6,894 nt of DNA from an uncultured Fibrobacterota bacterium. GTDB taxonomy: Bacteria > Fibrobacterota > Chitinivibrionia > Chitinivibrionales > Chitinispirillaceae. The position numbers and the translations under genes were made by a program. The notes under the pieces were generated by a model. That model was not told the DNA's origin and did no database searches. It saw nothing but the letters and a program-made list of their open reading frames with translations. This document shows positions 1 to 4,910 of this stretch, in pieces. The DNA is taken from NCBI GenBank assembly GCA_903888815.1, contig CAISVC010000406.1, positions 1 through 6,894 of the forward strand, written 5' to 3'. Every line of letters begins with the position of its first letter. The first letter of the stretch is position 1.

Positions 1-555
1 TATTTCATTCATTGCATCTGGGTACATGGTCACAAAAAAGGCATTGGAAATCACCAGAAAAAAGGAATTGGGAAGGCGCTTCTGCGGGCTGCGGAGAATG
101 ATATTAAATCAATGAACCAAAAAGGGGTGGCGGCGTGGGGAATATCCCTCCCCTTTTGGATGAAAGCCTCCTGGTTTAAAAAACAGGGATATAAAAAGAC
201 AGACAAGAACGGCATGGCAGTGTTGTTATGGAAACCTTTTAAGGAAGATGCCGTTCCTCCTCGCTGGATACGCGGAAAAAAGAGGCCCAAAAAAACAAAT
301 GGAAAGGTGACGGTAACGTCATTTATAAATGGGTGGTGCCCGGCGCAGAATATCGTACATGAAAGAGCAAAACGGGCCTCACAGGAGTTTGGTGAAGCGG
401 TTGAATTTCAGGAGATACCTACCTTTGAAAGAGCGGCGTTTTGCGAGTGGGGGATTTCCGATGCGTTATTTATTGATGGGAAACAGGTGCGAACAGGCCC
501 TCCTCCTTCTTATGAAAAAATACGGAAAAAAATTGAAAAAAGGGTTAAAAAATAG
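1..555 (+). CDS. GNAT N-acetyltransferase with C-terminal YoaP-like domain (5' end outside window)
   Basis: The frame is open from base 1 and ends at TAG 553-555, so the N-terminus lies off the left edge; 184 residues are visible. The start of the visible part (IHCIWVHG, then HQKKGIGKALL) matches strand 4 and the acetyl-CoA pyrophosphate-binding loop (Q/R-x-x-G-x-G/A) of GNAT acetyltransferases. It is followed by AAWGISLPFWMKASWFKKQGY, a typical GNAT C-terminal half. After a basic linker (PPRWIRGKKRPKK) comes a second domain with GWCPAQNIVHERAKRA and FIDGKQVRTGPPPSYEKI, which I recognise as the YoaP-like domain found behind some GNAT domains in bacteria and archaea. The CPxx segment resembles a thioredoxin-fold active-site loop but has a single cysteine. 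The acceptor substrate is unknown. A second KKGIG precedes the canonical loop by eight residues. The gene is convergent with the next one and the 63-bp gap holds no strong terminator. Confidence 0.85.
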   Translation, partial: YFIHCIWVHGHKKGIGNHQKKGIGKALLRAAENDIKSMNQKGVAAWGISLPFWMKASWFKKQGYKKTDKNGMAVLLWKPFKEDAVPPRWIRGKKRPKKTNGKVTVTSFINGWCPAQNIVHERAKRASQEFGEAVEFQEIPTFERAAFCEWGISDALFIDGKQVRTGPPPSYEKIRKKIEKRVKK

Positions 556-618
556 CAAACCTTTTAAAAAAGTACGCACCGGTTATACCGATTGTATGCG
601 AAGCAAACAGGAAACGAA

Positions 619-822
619 CTATAATAATCTGATCGCCCCTATCACGGATTCGACGGTTTTCATCCTTTCCTGATAGCTGTCTGCCGGAAGTATAAAGCTT
701 GCCTCAATGACAGGACGTTTTTCGGAATCAAAAAAGAGCGTCACGAGTACGATCTTTCCGAGGTTCACGACCATCTCATGCACCCGCAGAGCGTCTTTTT
801 TTCTCGTCCGGTGAGTATTCAT
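619..822 (-). CDS. Small hypothetical protein (67 aa) coupled to the Xre regulator
   Basis: ATG (820-822) to TAG (619-621), 67 residues. The start overlaps the stop of the upstream Xre gene as TAATG, an arrangement that normally means translational coupling, so this is probably the second cistron of a two-gene unit. The protein has a basic N-terminus (NTHRTRKKDALRVHE), a hydrophobic beta-like stretch (MVVNLGKIVLVTLFF), an acidic/polar turn (DSEKRPVIEAS) and a C-terminal helix (ERMKTVESVIGAIRLL). I do not recognise the family. Its size and coupling to an Xre regulator would suit a toxin or accessory protein of a toxin-antitoxin-like pair, but it shows no RelE, HigB or HicA signature, so that is only a possibility. 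Confidence 0.6.
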   Translation of the reverse strand: MNTHRTRKKDALRVHEMVVNLGKIVLVTLFFDSEKRPVIEASFILPADSYQERMKTVESVIGAIRLL

Positions 823-1118
823 TACATTAAACGTTCGGGTTTTACTTTAAGCACCTTTGCGAACCGTCCGGCCATTGCTTTGGTGATCTGCCGCCGTCCG
901 TTCTCGTATTCGCTCACCATCGTCTGCCGGATTCCTGCGGCCTCGGCAAGCTGTTTCTGAGAAAGCCCGGCCCTAAGCCGCGCCCCTTCAAGAAGGTTCC
1001 CGGAGCGGTTCACTTCCATTTCACGGTAAAAGTCCGTGTCTTCGATGTTGACCTTCTCTTCTTTGCCGGTCACGTAAGCAAAATCGTTTGCTTCCTTAGA
1101 GGCCCTTAGGCCGGTCAC
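822..1118 (-). CDS. Xre-family helix-turn-helix regulator (antitoxin-like), 98 aa
   Basis: Probable cytoplasmic DNA-binding regulator. Residues 43-97 form an Xre/Cro-CI type HTH: ARLRAGLSQKQLAEAAGI (helices 1-2), RQTMVSEYENGRRQITKA (recognition helix and conserved E-NGRR turn), then AMAGRFAKVLKVKPERL. I chose GTG 1116-1118 because AGAGG lies seven bases upstream; GTG 1146-1148 in the same frame would add ten residues but has no ribosome-binding site. The stop TAA (822-824) overlaps the ATG of the downstream 67-aa gene. The N-terminal part encodes LRASKEANDFAYVTG, which lies on a 45-bp stretch bounded by CGTGACCGGC repeats and largely duplicated at 4308-4346, so the N-terminus may be an acquired insert. 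The gene lies in the same frame as, and 63 bp after, the upstream propeller stop; no clear promoter of its own is visible. Confidence 0.75.
   Translation of the reverse strand: MTGLRASKEANDFAYVTGKEEKVNIEDTDFYREMEVNRSGNLLEGARLRAGLSQKQLAEAAGIRQTMVSEYENGRRQITKAMAGRFAKVLKVKPERLM
1066..1104 (-). repeat. 39-bp element, copy 1, inside the Xre gene
   Basis: Reading the minus strand, 39 bases starting GGCCTCTAAGG and ending CGTGACCGG are identical to the plus strand at 4308-4346. The core AAGCAAACGATTTTGCTT (1076-1093) is a palindrome with seven-base arms around CGAT. In this copy the element lies within a 45-bp in-frame segment: CGTGACCGGC occurs at its end and again just before it, so the protein reads VTG-LRASKEANDFAYVTG. 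That layout resembles an insertion that duplicated a 10-bp target. Confidence 0.85.
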
Positions 1119-1181
1119 GGAATAACCTCTTTCGAGATTCTTATCCACCGAAAGGAGACGGCATGAGCAGGGGGACAGTGA

Positions 1182-2174
1182 TCACGGCAAGGGAGTCCTG
1201 AATACTCCGCTGGACGTCCCGGCAAAAAGATTCGTTCCGCTCACTTTTAGGGAGAGGACCGTACTGTCAGTTAATCCGTTATCAGCCGGAGTCCAACTCG
1301 CGCCGTTGTCCGTTGAAAGGAACACGCCGCCGTCAGTTCCGGCAAAGAGGTCTGTTCCGCGCACCTCAAGCGCATTGACGGTCAAGTTTGTCAACCCGTT
1401 ATCTACCGCAATCCAACTTGCGCCGTTGTTCGTTGAGAGGAACACGCCGCTGCCGTTGGTCCCGGCAAAGACGTTCGTGCCGCTCGCCGCCAGGGAATAA
1501 ACGTAATAATCAGTCAATCCATTATTGGCCTCGGTCCAACTTGCGCCGTTGTTCGTTGAGAGGAACACGCCGCCGCCGTACGTTCCGGCAAAGAGGTTCG
1601 TGCCGTTCACAGCAAGAGACATGACTTCTGTCGTCGTCAACCCGTTATTGACCGCGGTCCACATCGTGCCGTTGTCAGTGGAACGGAAAATACCGTCATA
1701 ATGCGTTCCGGCAAAGATGTTTGTGCCGCTCGCCGCCAGTGCATAGATGTACAGATCCGTCAATCCCGAATCGACCTGGGTCCAGGTCGTGCCGTTGTTC
1801 GTAGAGAGGTAGATACCGTCGCCATATGTTCCGGCAAAGAGATTCGTCCCATTCATCATAAGCGCATAGACGGTAGTGCTCGGCAATCCGTTATTGACCG
1901 GAGTCCAGCTCGCTCCGTTGTCCGCGGAGAGGTAAACACCGTAGTCATACGTTCCTGCAAAGAGGTTCGTACCATTCACTGCAAAAGACCAGACATGAAT
2001 GGCCGGCGGCAATCCGCTGTTACGTGCTGTCCACGGAGACCAGTTCGTCCCATGTGCGTCAAAAGGGTTGTCTCTCTCATACTTCGAACATCCGACGAAT
2101 AAAACAACTCCGCACAGCGTCAGGTACGCCGGCCATAGGGCCGTCTTCCGGAATTTGCATGCTGCCAGTTTCAT
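1182..2174 (-). CDS. Lipoprotein with seven-bladed Asp-box (BNR-like) beta-propeller
   Basis: 330 residues, ATG 2172-2174, preceded by GGGG six bases upstream. Residues 1-29 are a lipoprotein signal (basic start, hydrophobic core, FVGC with lipidated Cys29), followed by KYERDNPFDAHGTNW, a pattern typical of Fibrobacterota-type lipoproteins. Residues 52-330 are seven repeats of 41 residues (the last 40): each has GTN-x-FAGT, then G-[VI]-[FY]-x-S-x-[DN]-NG-x-x-W and a linker ending NNGL/DNGL. GTN/GTD occurs at residues 68, 109, 150, 191, 232, 273 and 313. Six repeats carry a full Asp-box (LSTNNGASW or similar); the last stops at SSGVFRTPLP, so blade seven is probably closed by the N-terminal strand. 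Repeats are near-identical at DNA level: 39 bases at 1412-1450 recur at 1535-1573, exactly 123 bp apart. Such propellers usually bind glycans or proteins; no sialidase catalytic residues are evident. It follows the 299-aa gene by 15 bp, so the two are likely co-transcribed. Confidence 0.88.
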   Translation of the reverse strand: MKLAACKFRKTALWPAYLTLCGVVLFVGCSKYERDNPFDAHGTNWSPWTARNSGLPPAIHVWSFAVNGTNLFAGTYDYGVYLSADNGASWTPVNNGLPSTTVYALMMNGTNLFAGTYGDGIYLSTNNGTTWTQVDSGLTDLYIYALAASGTNIFAGTHYDGIFRSTDNGTMWTAVNNGLTTTEVMSLAVNGTNLFAGTYGGGVFLSTNNGASWTEANNGLTDYYVYSLAASGTNVFAGTNGSGVFLSTNNGASWIAVDNGLTNLTVNALEVRGTDLFAGTDGGVFLSTDNGASWTPADNGLTDSTVLSLKVSGTNLFAGTSSGVFRTPLP

Positions 2175-2189
2175 ATTTTCCCCAGACCT

Positions 2190-3089
2190 TCAAAATGGGA
2201 TGGAAATGGAAAACGCCGCTGCGCATACACCGGCGAACACATAAAAAACATTTCGCATTTTTTCAGCATTCCTGACCGATTGCCAGTCCGCGTCGTGGCT
2301 GGCGAAGTCGTAGCTGCGGTCGGCCTTATAATCATCGTAACGGGAAGCGGCCCGAAGCTGGAAAACGGCCCCTGCAACCCCGCTCCCTGCCGCCAGAACA
2401 CCGAAGGTTATCCTGCGCACCCGGCGGCCATGGCTGTATTTATAAGCTTTGTCCGCGCCGACTGGGCTGAGAGACGGTTCTGTATGCTTACCCTCCTGTT
2501 TGCCGCTGTCGGCCAAACGCTCGCCCTGCCCGCCCGCTTCCGCTGTAACAGTCGTCATTTCCGGCCAATTGAATGAGACAGGCGTGGTTTCCTGCACAGG
2601 TATCAACTTCTTCCCTCTCGTAAGAGATGCCGAACCGTTGTGAATGAAGGCAATGTTTTTTAACGATACCTGCGTAGCGTTTGATTCGATATTGAGCCCG
2701 AAGGTGCTGTAGGCAATGGTACAATGTTCGAGCGAAATACTGTCGGCCTCAAACGTGACTTTTATTCCATTCCAGTCGTACGCGTCGGGCATGGTCTTGG
2801 TGTGCGGCACGTCGTGGGCAGAGGTGAAAACGACGGGTTGTTGAGGGGTACCATTGCAGACGAATCTGCCCTGCACCGTGATCCCGGCATAGTTCTCGAA
2901 TCGCAGCACGCTCCCGGGGGCAAACGAGAGCGTTGTTTTGGGAATGACCACAACATCCCCCGAAATGAGGTATTCGCCTGCCTGGTAGTTTCCGGAGATT
3001 TCACCGGTCAATTGTTTCTGCGCCAAGGCCCCGTTGGTAACGCCGCCGATTAATACAAGGGGGAAAAATAATCTTAAAAAGGTTTTCAT
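2190..3089 (-). CDS. Secreted beta-helix-like protein with C-terminal transmembrane hairpin
   Basis: 299 residues from ATG 3087-3089, chosen because GGAG sits seven bases upstream and a clean signal peptide begins there (KTFLRLFFPLVLIGGVTNG, cleavage after ALA-Q near residue 23); the frame is open further upstream but that part looks non-coding. Residues 25-155 resemble short right-handed parallel beta-helix proteins: GDVVVIPKTTLSFAPGSVL, GRFVCNGTPQQPVVFTSA, WNGIKVTF, then rungs LEHCTIAYSTFGLNI and VSLKNIAFIHNG. Residues 160-225 are a polar, probably disordered linker. A hydrophobic segment (ITFGVLAAGSGVAGAVF, 227-243) and another (VFYVFAGVCAAAFSISI, 281-297) flank a charged loop with YDDYKA and AEKMRN; paired segments with a Y-x-x-Y ... 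RN loop are common at the ends of FCB-group surface proteins. No enzyme motif is seen. It precedes the propeller lipoprotein in a probable operon, suggesting a joint role at the cell surface. Function unknown. Confidence 0.78.
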   Translation of the reverse strand: MKTFLRLFFPLVLIGGVTNGALAQKQLTGEISGNYQAGEYLISGDVVVIPKTTLSFAPGSVLRFENYAGITVQGRFVCNGTPQQPVVFTSAHDVPHTKTMPDAYDWNGIKVTFEADSISLEHCTIAYSTFGLNIESNATQVSLKNIAFIHNGSASLTRGKKLIPVQETTPVSFNWPEMTTVTAEAGGQGERLADSGKQEGKHTEPSLSPVGADKAYKYSHGRRVRRITFGVLAAGSGVAGAVFQLRAASRYDDYKADRSYDFASHDADWQSVRNAEKMRNVFYVFAGVCAAAFSISIPF

Positions 3090-3166
3090 TGTTTCTCCGT
3101 CATCCGGTGAAAAAGAAGAGGTACTCCTGTGCGCACCATTCGGGAGTAAACAACCACGCGCAAAAA

Positions 3167-3195
3167 AAGATATAAAAGGTCTGCATAAAAAACAA
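3167..3195 (-). promoter_or_regulatory. Candidate promoter for the beta-helix/propeller operon
   Basis: On the minus strand TTGTTT (3190-3195) and TATCTT (3167-3172) are 17 bases apart, in the 300-bp gap between hicB and the 299-aa gene. The match is modest and the region is T-rich, so this is only a candidate. I see no gene or strong terminator in the rest of 3090-3389. Confidence 0.28.
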
Positions 3196-3389
3196 GGAAA
3201 AACACTATAACTGGTTTCATAACTGTCTTCGAGCCCCCCAACGAGGTCAGGCCGCACAGTTCCCTGGGACGCCTGCCTCCTGCTCAATATCTGAAACAGT
3301 GGTAAAAAACAACCAAGAAAAACTCTCTTCAACAATGGTACAGTAAGAGGGGGCAGGCCTCAGGTACCAACGGATGGAATTTTCTTCCA

Positions 3390-3803
3390 TTACACAAATC
3401 TCACTTCCAGCTTTTTGTTCAGCGCGTTTCCGATTTTTTCCAGCGTCTTTACGGTCGGGTTGCACTTACGCGGGTTTTCAAGCTTCTGGTACGCCTGCGC
3501 GGAAATGCCGAGCTTCCCGGCGATTTCCTTTTGAGAATGCCCCCTCCGTAACCGGCGAAGCTGGTAGGCGATTTCGATGTGAGGCGCGATTTCGACCGGG
3601 TGCATATTCCGGCCCTGCCGTGCAACAGCGTCGGGCAGCGTATACCCCCGCTCAAAATCCGATTCCAGAGCGCCATTGAGCGCCTCGCGTGCATTTTCCA
3701 ACGCTCCTTCGAGCGTATCGCCGTAAGTGTTGACGTTCGGAGCATCGGGAAACGAAACCAGATACGCACCGTCTTCTTTGACTATCTTCGCATAGTAATA
3801 CAT
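3390..3803 (-). CDS. hicB: HicB-type antitoxin with C-terminal Xre helix-turn-helix
   Basis: 137 residues, ATG 3801-3803, with AGGGGG a few bases upstream. Residues 1-50 (YYYAKIVKEDGAYLVSFPD, then TYGDTLEGALENAREAL) form the HicB partial RNase-H-like fold that masks the HicA toxin. Residues about 85-125 are an Xre HTH (HSQKEIAGKLGISAQAYQKLE, then NPTVKTLEKIGNALNKKLEV), the DNA-binding half used in HicB proteins that repress their own operon. The gene starts 11 bp after the hicA stop. Length is normal and no catalytic or binding motif looks damaged, so the antitoxin is probably functional. The likely operator is the palindrome at 4012-4027. An ATGGAA/TTCCAT hairpin (3374-3390) overlaps the stop but has no U-tract. 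Confidence 0.92.
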   Translation of the reverse strand: MYYYAKIVKEDGAYLVSFPDAPNVNTYGDTLEGALENAREALNGALESDFERGYTLPDAVARQGRNMHPVEIAPHIEIAYQLRRLRRGHSQKEIAGKLGISAQAYQKLENPRKCNPTVKTLEKIGNALNKKLEVRFV

Positions 3804-3814
3804 GACAAAACCCC

Positions 3815-4000
3815 CTATCTTTTTATTTCCGCCTGTCTGAGAATGGCAGCGACAAGTCCCCGGGGAAGGTCTTTCTTGCCATGCACGGGAACCGGCACTG
3901 CACGCTTTCCCACCTTGACCATGATGTGATGACTTCCAGAAATCCTGTCCACTGCCCAGCCGTTTTCTCTGAGCAGCCTGACCATATCCTTGCCTGTCAT
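3815..4000 (-). CDS. hicA: HicA-type mRNA interferase toxin
   Basis: 61 residues from ATG 3998-4000. HicA toxins have a double-stranded-RNA-binding-like fold and cleave mRNA and tmRNA. Visible here: start MTGKDMVRLLRENGW, the catalytic-histidine motif GSHHIM (His24), then VPVPVHGKKDLPRGLVAAIL, the family's C-terminal signature. A TTG at 4013-4015 would add five residues but lies inside the promoter spacer, and MTGK is the usual start of the family, so I prefer the ATG. There is no Shine-Dalgarno at usable distance; the ATG falls seven bases past the -10 box, which suggests a leaderless message. hicB follows after 11 bp. Confidence 0.92.
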   Translation of the reverse strand: MTGKDMVRLLRENGWAVDRISGSHHIMVKVGKRAVPVPVHGKKDLPRGLVAAILRQAEIKR

Positions 4001-4006
4001 TGATGC

Positions 4007-4035
4007 AATATACAACCTTTAGGTTGTCTTGTCAA
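4007..4035 (-). promoter_or_regulatory. Sigma-70-type promoter of hicAB
   Basis: On the minus strand a perfect TTGACA (-35, 4030-4035) is followed after exactly 17 bases by TATATT (-10, 4007-4012). Only six bases (GCATCA) separate the -10 box from the hicA ATG, so transcription is expected to start at or within a base or two of the start codon. Confidence 0.82.
4012..4027. promoter_or_regulatory. Probable HicB operator
   Basis: ACAACCT-TT-AGGTTGT is an inverted repeat with perfect seven-base arms. It fills the spacer between the -35 and -10 boxes of the hicAB promoter and touches the -10. A dimeric Xre-HTH protein such as the encoded HicB bound here would block RNA polymerase, matching the autoregulation known for toxin-antitoxin operons. 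The binding protein is inferred, not shown. Confidence 0.7.
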
Positions 4036-4049
4036 TAATCGAATGAGAC

Positions 4050-4087
4050 AAAAAAGCCTCTGCACCTGATTGCTCACGGTGCGGAGG
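4050..4087 (-). terminator. Intrinsic terminator on the minus strand, upstream of hicAB
   Basis: On the minus strand CCTCCGCACC pairs with GGTGCAGAGG (nine of ten pairs, 11-base loop) and is followed by CTTTTTTG, a classic stem plus U-tract. It would end transcription coming from the 4103-4300 region just before the hicAB promoter, insulating the toxin module. Confidence 0.72.
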
Positions 4088-4102
4088 AGAGTCAGGACCT
4101 TA

Positions 4103-4180
4103 CCTGCCGGAAATAATGCCTGAAGTAAATAATGCCATTATTTCCATACAGGCCTTTAGGCTATTATTTCCTTGCAGGCC
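4103..4180. repeat. Four-copy inverted/direct repeat cluster (ATTATTTCC-N2/3-CAGG)
   Basis: Two rightward copies (4137-4154 and 4163-4180, 16 of 18 bases equal, ATTATTTCC-N3-CAGGCC) follow two leftward copies (complements at 4103-4117 and 4118-4133, one base shorter). The two halves meet at AAATAATG-C-CATTATTT (4127-4143), so the whole block can fold as a long imperfect hairpin. No coding frame explains it. The last copy overlaps the stop of the orphan coding fragment at 4180-4296. Confidence 0.75.
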
Positions 4181-4296
4181 TAGGTGTACGGGTCTGTCTG
4201 CCCGTTGCGCATTACCGCGTCATGGATCAAGCTTCTATACATCGCTTTGGAGGCGGTAAAGGCATAGGGTTTGCGGCCTTTAACGTACAACACAGT
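4180..4296 (-). pseudogene. Orphan 3' coding fragment, possibly from an HNH-like protein
   Basis: On the minus strand an open stretch reads TVLYVKGRKPYAFTASKAM, then YRSLIHDAVMRNGQTDPYT and a TAG. Codon use and amino-acid mix look protein-like, and the ending DPYT followed by a stop resembles the DPYTGE segment that opens some HNH-nuclease-like domains, so the product would be cut just where that domain should continue. The frame runs on upstream through the 39-bp element to a TGA without a convincing start; GTG at 4291-4293 is possible. A terminator sits downstream at 4050-4087. I read this as a truncated gene remnant; the HNH link is a loose resemblance only. Confidence 0.35.
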
Positions 4297-4307
4297 TGTC
4301 CATAAAA

Positions 4308-4346
4308 GGCCTCTAAGGAAGCAAACGATTTTGCTTACGTGACCGG
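4308..4346 (+). repeat. 39-bp element, copy 2 (inverted relative to copy 1)
   Basis: Identical over 39 bases to the minus strand at 1066-1104, with the same palindromic core AAGCAAACGATTTTGCTT (4319-4336). Here it is intergenic. CGTACAACA (4284-4292) and TGTTGTACG (4360-4368) form inverted arms nearly centred on that palindrome, so this copy may sit in a larger stem-loop. Homology to the Xre gene stops sharply at both ends. Confidence 0.85.
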
Positions 4347-4456
4347 GAGGTCAGCCATTTGTTGTACGCTGCAGGCGTAAGGACGCCAGAAAGGAACGAA
4401 GGGAGCGGGTGGAGGGGATTGTAGTGCGGAGACATGGAGAGGGAAAATAAATTCCC
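4341..4456. repeat. Run of short perfect hairpins in a purine-rich spacer
   Basis: The sequence between the 39-bp element and the transposase relic has several small perfect stems: GACC-GGGA-GGTC (4341-4352), TACGC-TGCAG-GCGTA (4365-4379) overlapping GGCGT-AAGG-ACGCC (4374-4387), and GGGAA-AATAAA-TTCCC (4441-4456). None has a U-tract. The two middle hairpins share bases and are mutually exclusive. I see no coding frame in 4350-4509; the spacer is otherwise unexplained. Confidence 0.5.
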
Positions 4457-4509
4457 ACGCAAAGGAATGGGTTCGATAAACTAAAATGAGGGGGAAAAGA
4501 GGGATTTAA

Positions 4510-4821
4510 GAGGAAAAAACGGCTATTTTTAATAGCTATCTATATGATATTTCAAAAAGTTATGCAGGTCCGACCCCGGTTATTGCGAATGATTGCGGTG
4601 TTTCGCTTGAGAACCTGAAAAATCGGAGTCGTTCTTCCGTTGCTTCGGCATGCAGGAAAAAAATTGCTTTTATAAGCTGCCGGGTGCTGCAATTCCCGGT
4701 GTCAAAGGTCGCGAACTATCTCGGGATAAGCGGGCCGGCAGTATCGTGGGCGATCAAGGAGGGAAAAGATATTATTAAAAAGAAAGAACTGAATAAATTT
4801 ACTATTTTACCTCCGGGGTAG
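4510..4821 (+). pseudogene. C-terminal relic of a REP-associated (Y1) transposase with DnaA-like HTH
   Basis: An open frame of 103 residues follows an in-frame TAA (4507-4509) and ends at TAG 4819-4821; it has no ATG and no N-terminal domain. The protein reads VSLENLKNRSRSSVASACRK, then IAFISCRVLQFPVSKVANYL and GISGPAVSWAIKEGKDIIKK. That pattern (an N-R-S-R motif, a helix of aromatic and hydrophobic residues, then an HTH with G-I-S-x-x-A-V-S) matches the DnaA-like DNA-binding tail found behind the IS200-like Y1 transposase domain of many REP-associated tyrosine transposases. The catalytic half (HUH motif and tyrosine) is absent, so it cannot be active. A perfect hairpin GCTATT-TTT-AATAGC (4522-4536) lies near its 5' end. 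A DnaA-like tail of some other protein is the main alternative. Confidence 0.6.
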
Positions 4822-4835
4822 GATAGGGTAGGATA
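4816..4835 (+). repeat. 10-bp tandem duplication GGGTAGGATA
   Basis: Two perfect head-to-tail copies of GGGTAGGATA; the first contains the TAG stop of the transposase relic. It marks the left edge of a segment (4836-5109) that holds only the kelch-like remnant. Bases 4836-4910 contain no other feature I can support. Confidence 0.7.
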
Positions 4836-4910
4836 TGAAAACTTGACCAAATTAGCCACAATACCATAAGTTCACACATGACAGAGGAGACTTTTCCATA
4901 TCACGGGGAT

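Noticed and set aside
25..75. Apparent short duplication HKKGIGN/HQKKGIGK in the acetyl-CoA loop of the GNAT protein.
   Set aside because: The two copies differ in several codons and an extended glycine-rich loop before the canonical motif occurs in relatives of this family as I recall them, so a recent duplication is not supported.
556..618. Short CGGT-TAT-ACCG stem between the two convergent genes as a bidirectional terminator.
   Set aside because: Only four base pairs and no following U-tract on either strand.
1306..2102. Several plus-strand open frames across the propeller gene.
   Set aside because: They repeat with the 123-bp period of the propeller and are arginine/serine-rich antisense shadows.
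3090..3335. Possible N-terminal extension of the 299-aa beta-helix protein.
   Set aside because: The ATG at 3089 has a good ribosome-binding site and an immediate signal peptide, while the upstream stretch has irregular composition and would bury the signal.
3247..3465. Minus-strand frame of 72 codons covering the start of the hicB-downstream gap.
   Set aside because: It overlaps hicB in another frame, has no recognisable protein and no ribosome-binding site; it is a shadow of hicB plus spacer.
4103..4180. Repeat cluster as a CRISPR array or integron attC site.
   Set aside because: Only four short copies in mixed orientation, no regular spacers, no cas or integrase gene, and no attC core-site layout.
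4222..4305. Plus-strand 28-residue frame with ATG, ending just before the 39-bp element.
   Set aside because: No ribosome-binding site, and the minus strand of the same bases has better coding character.
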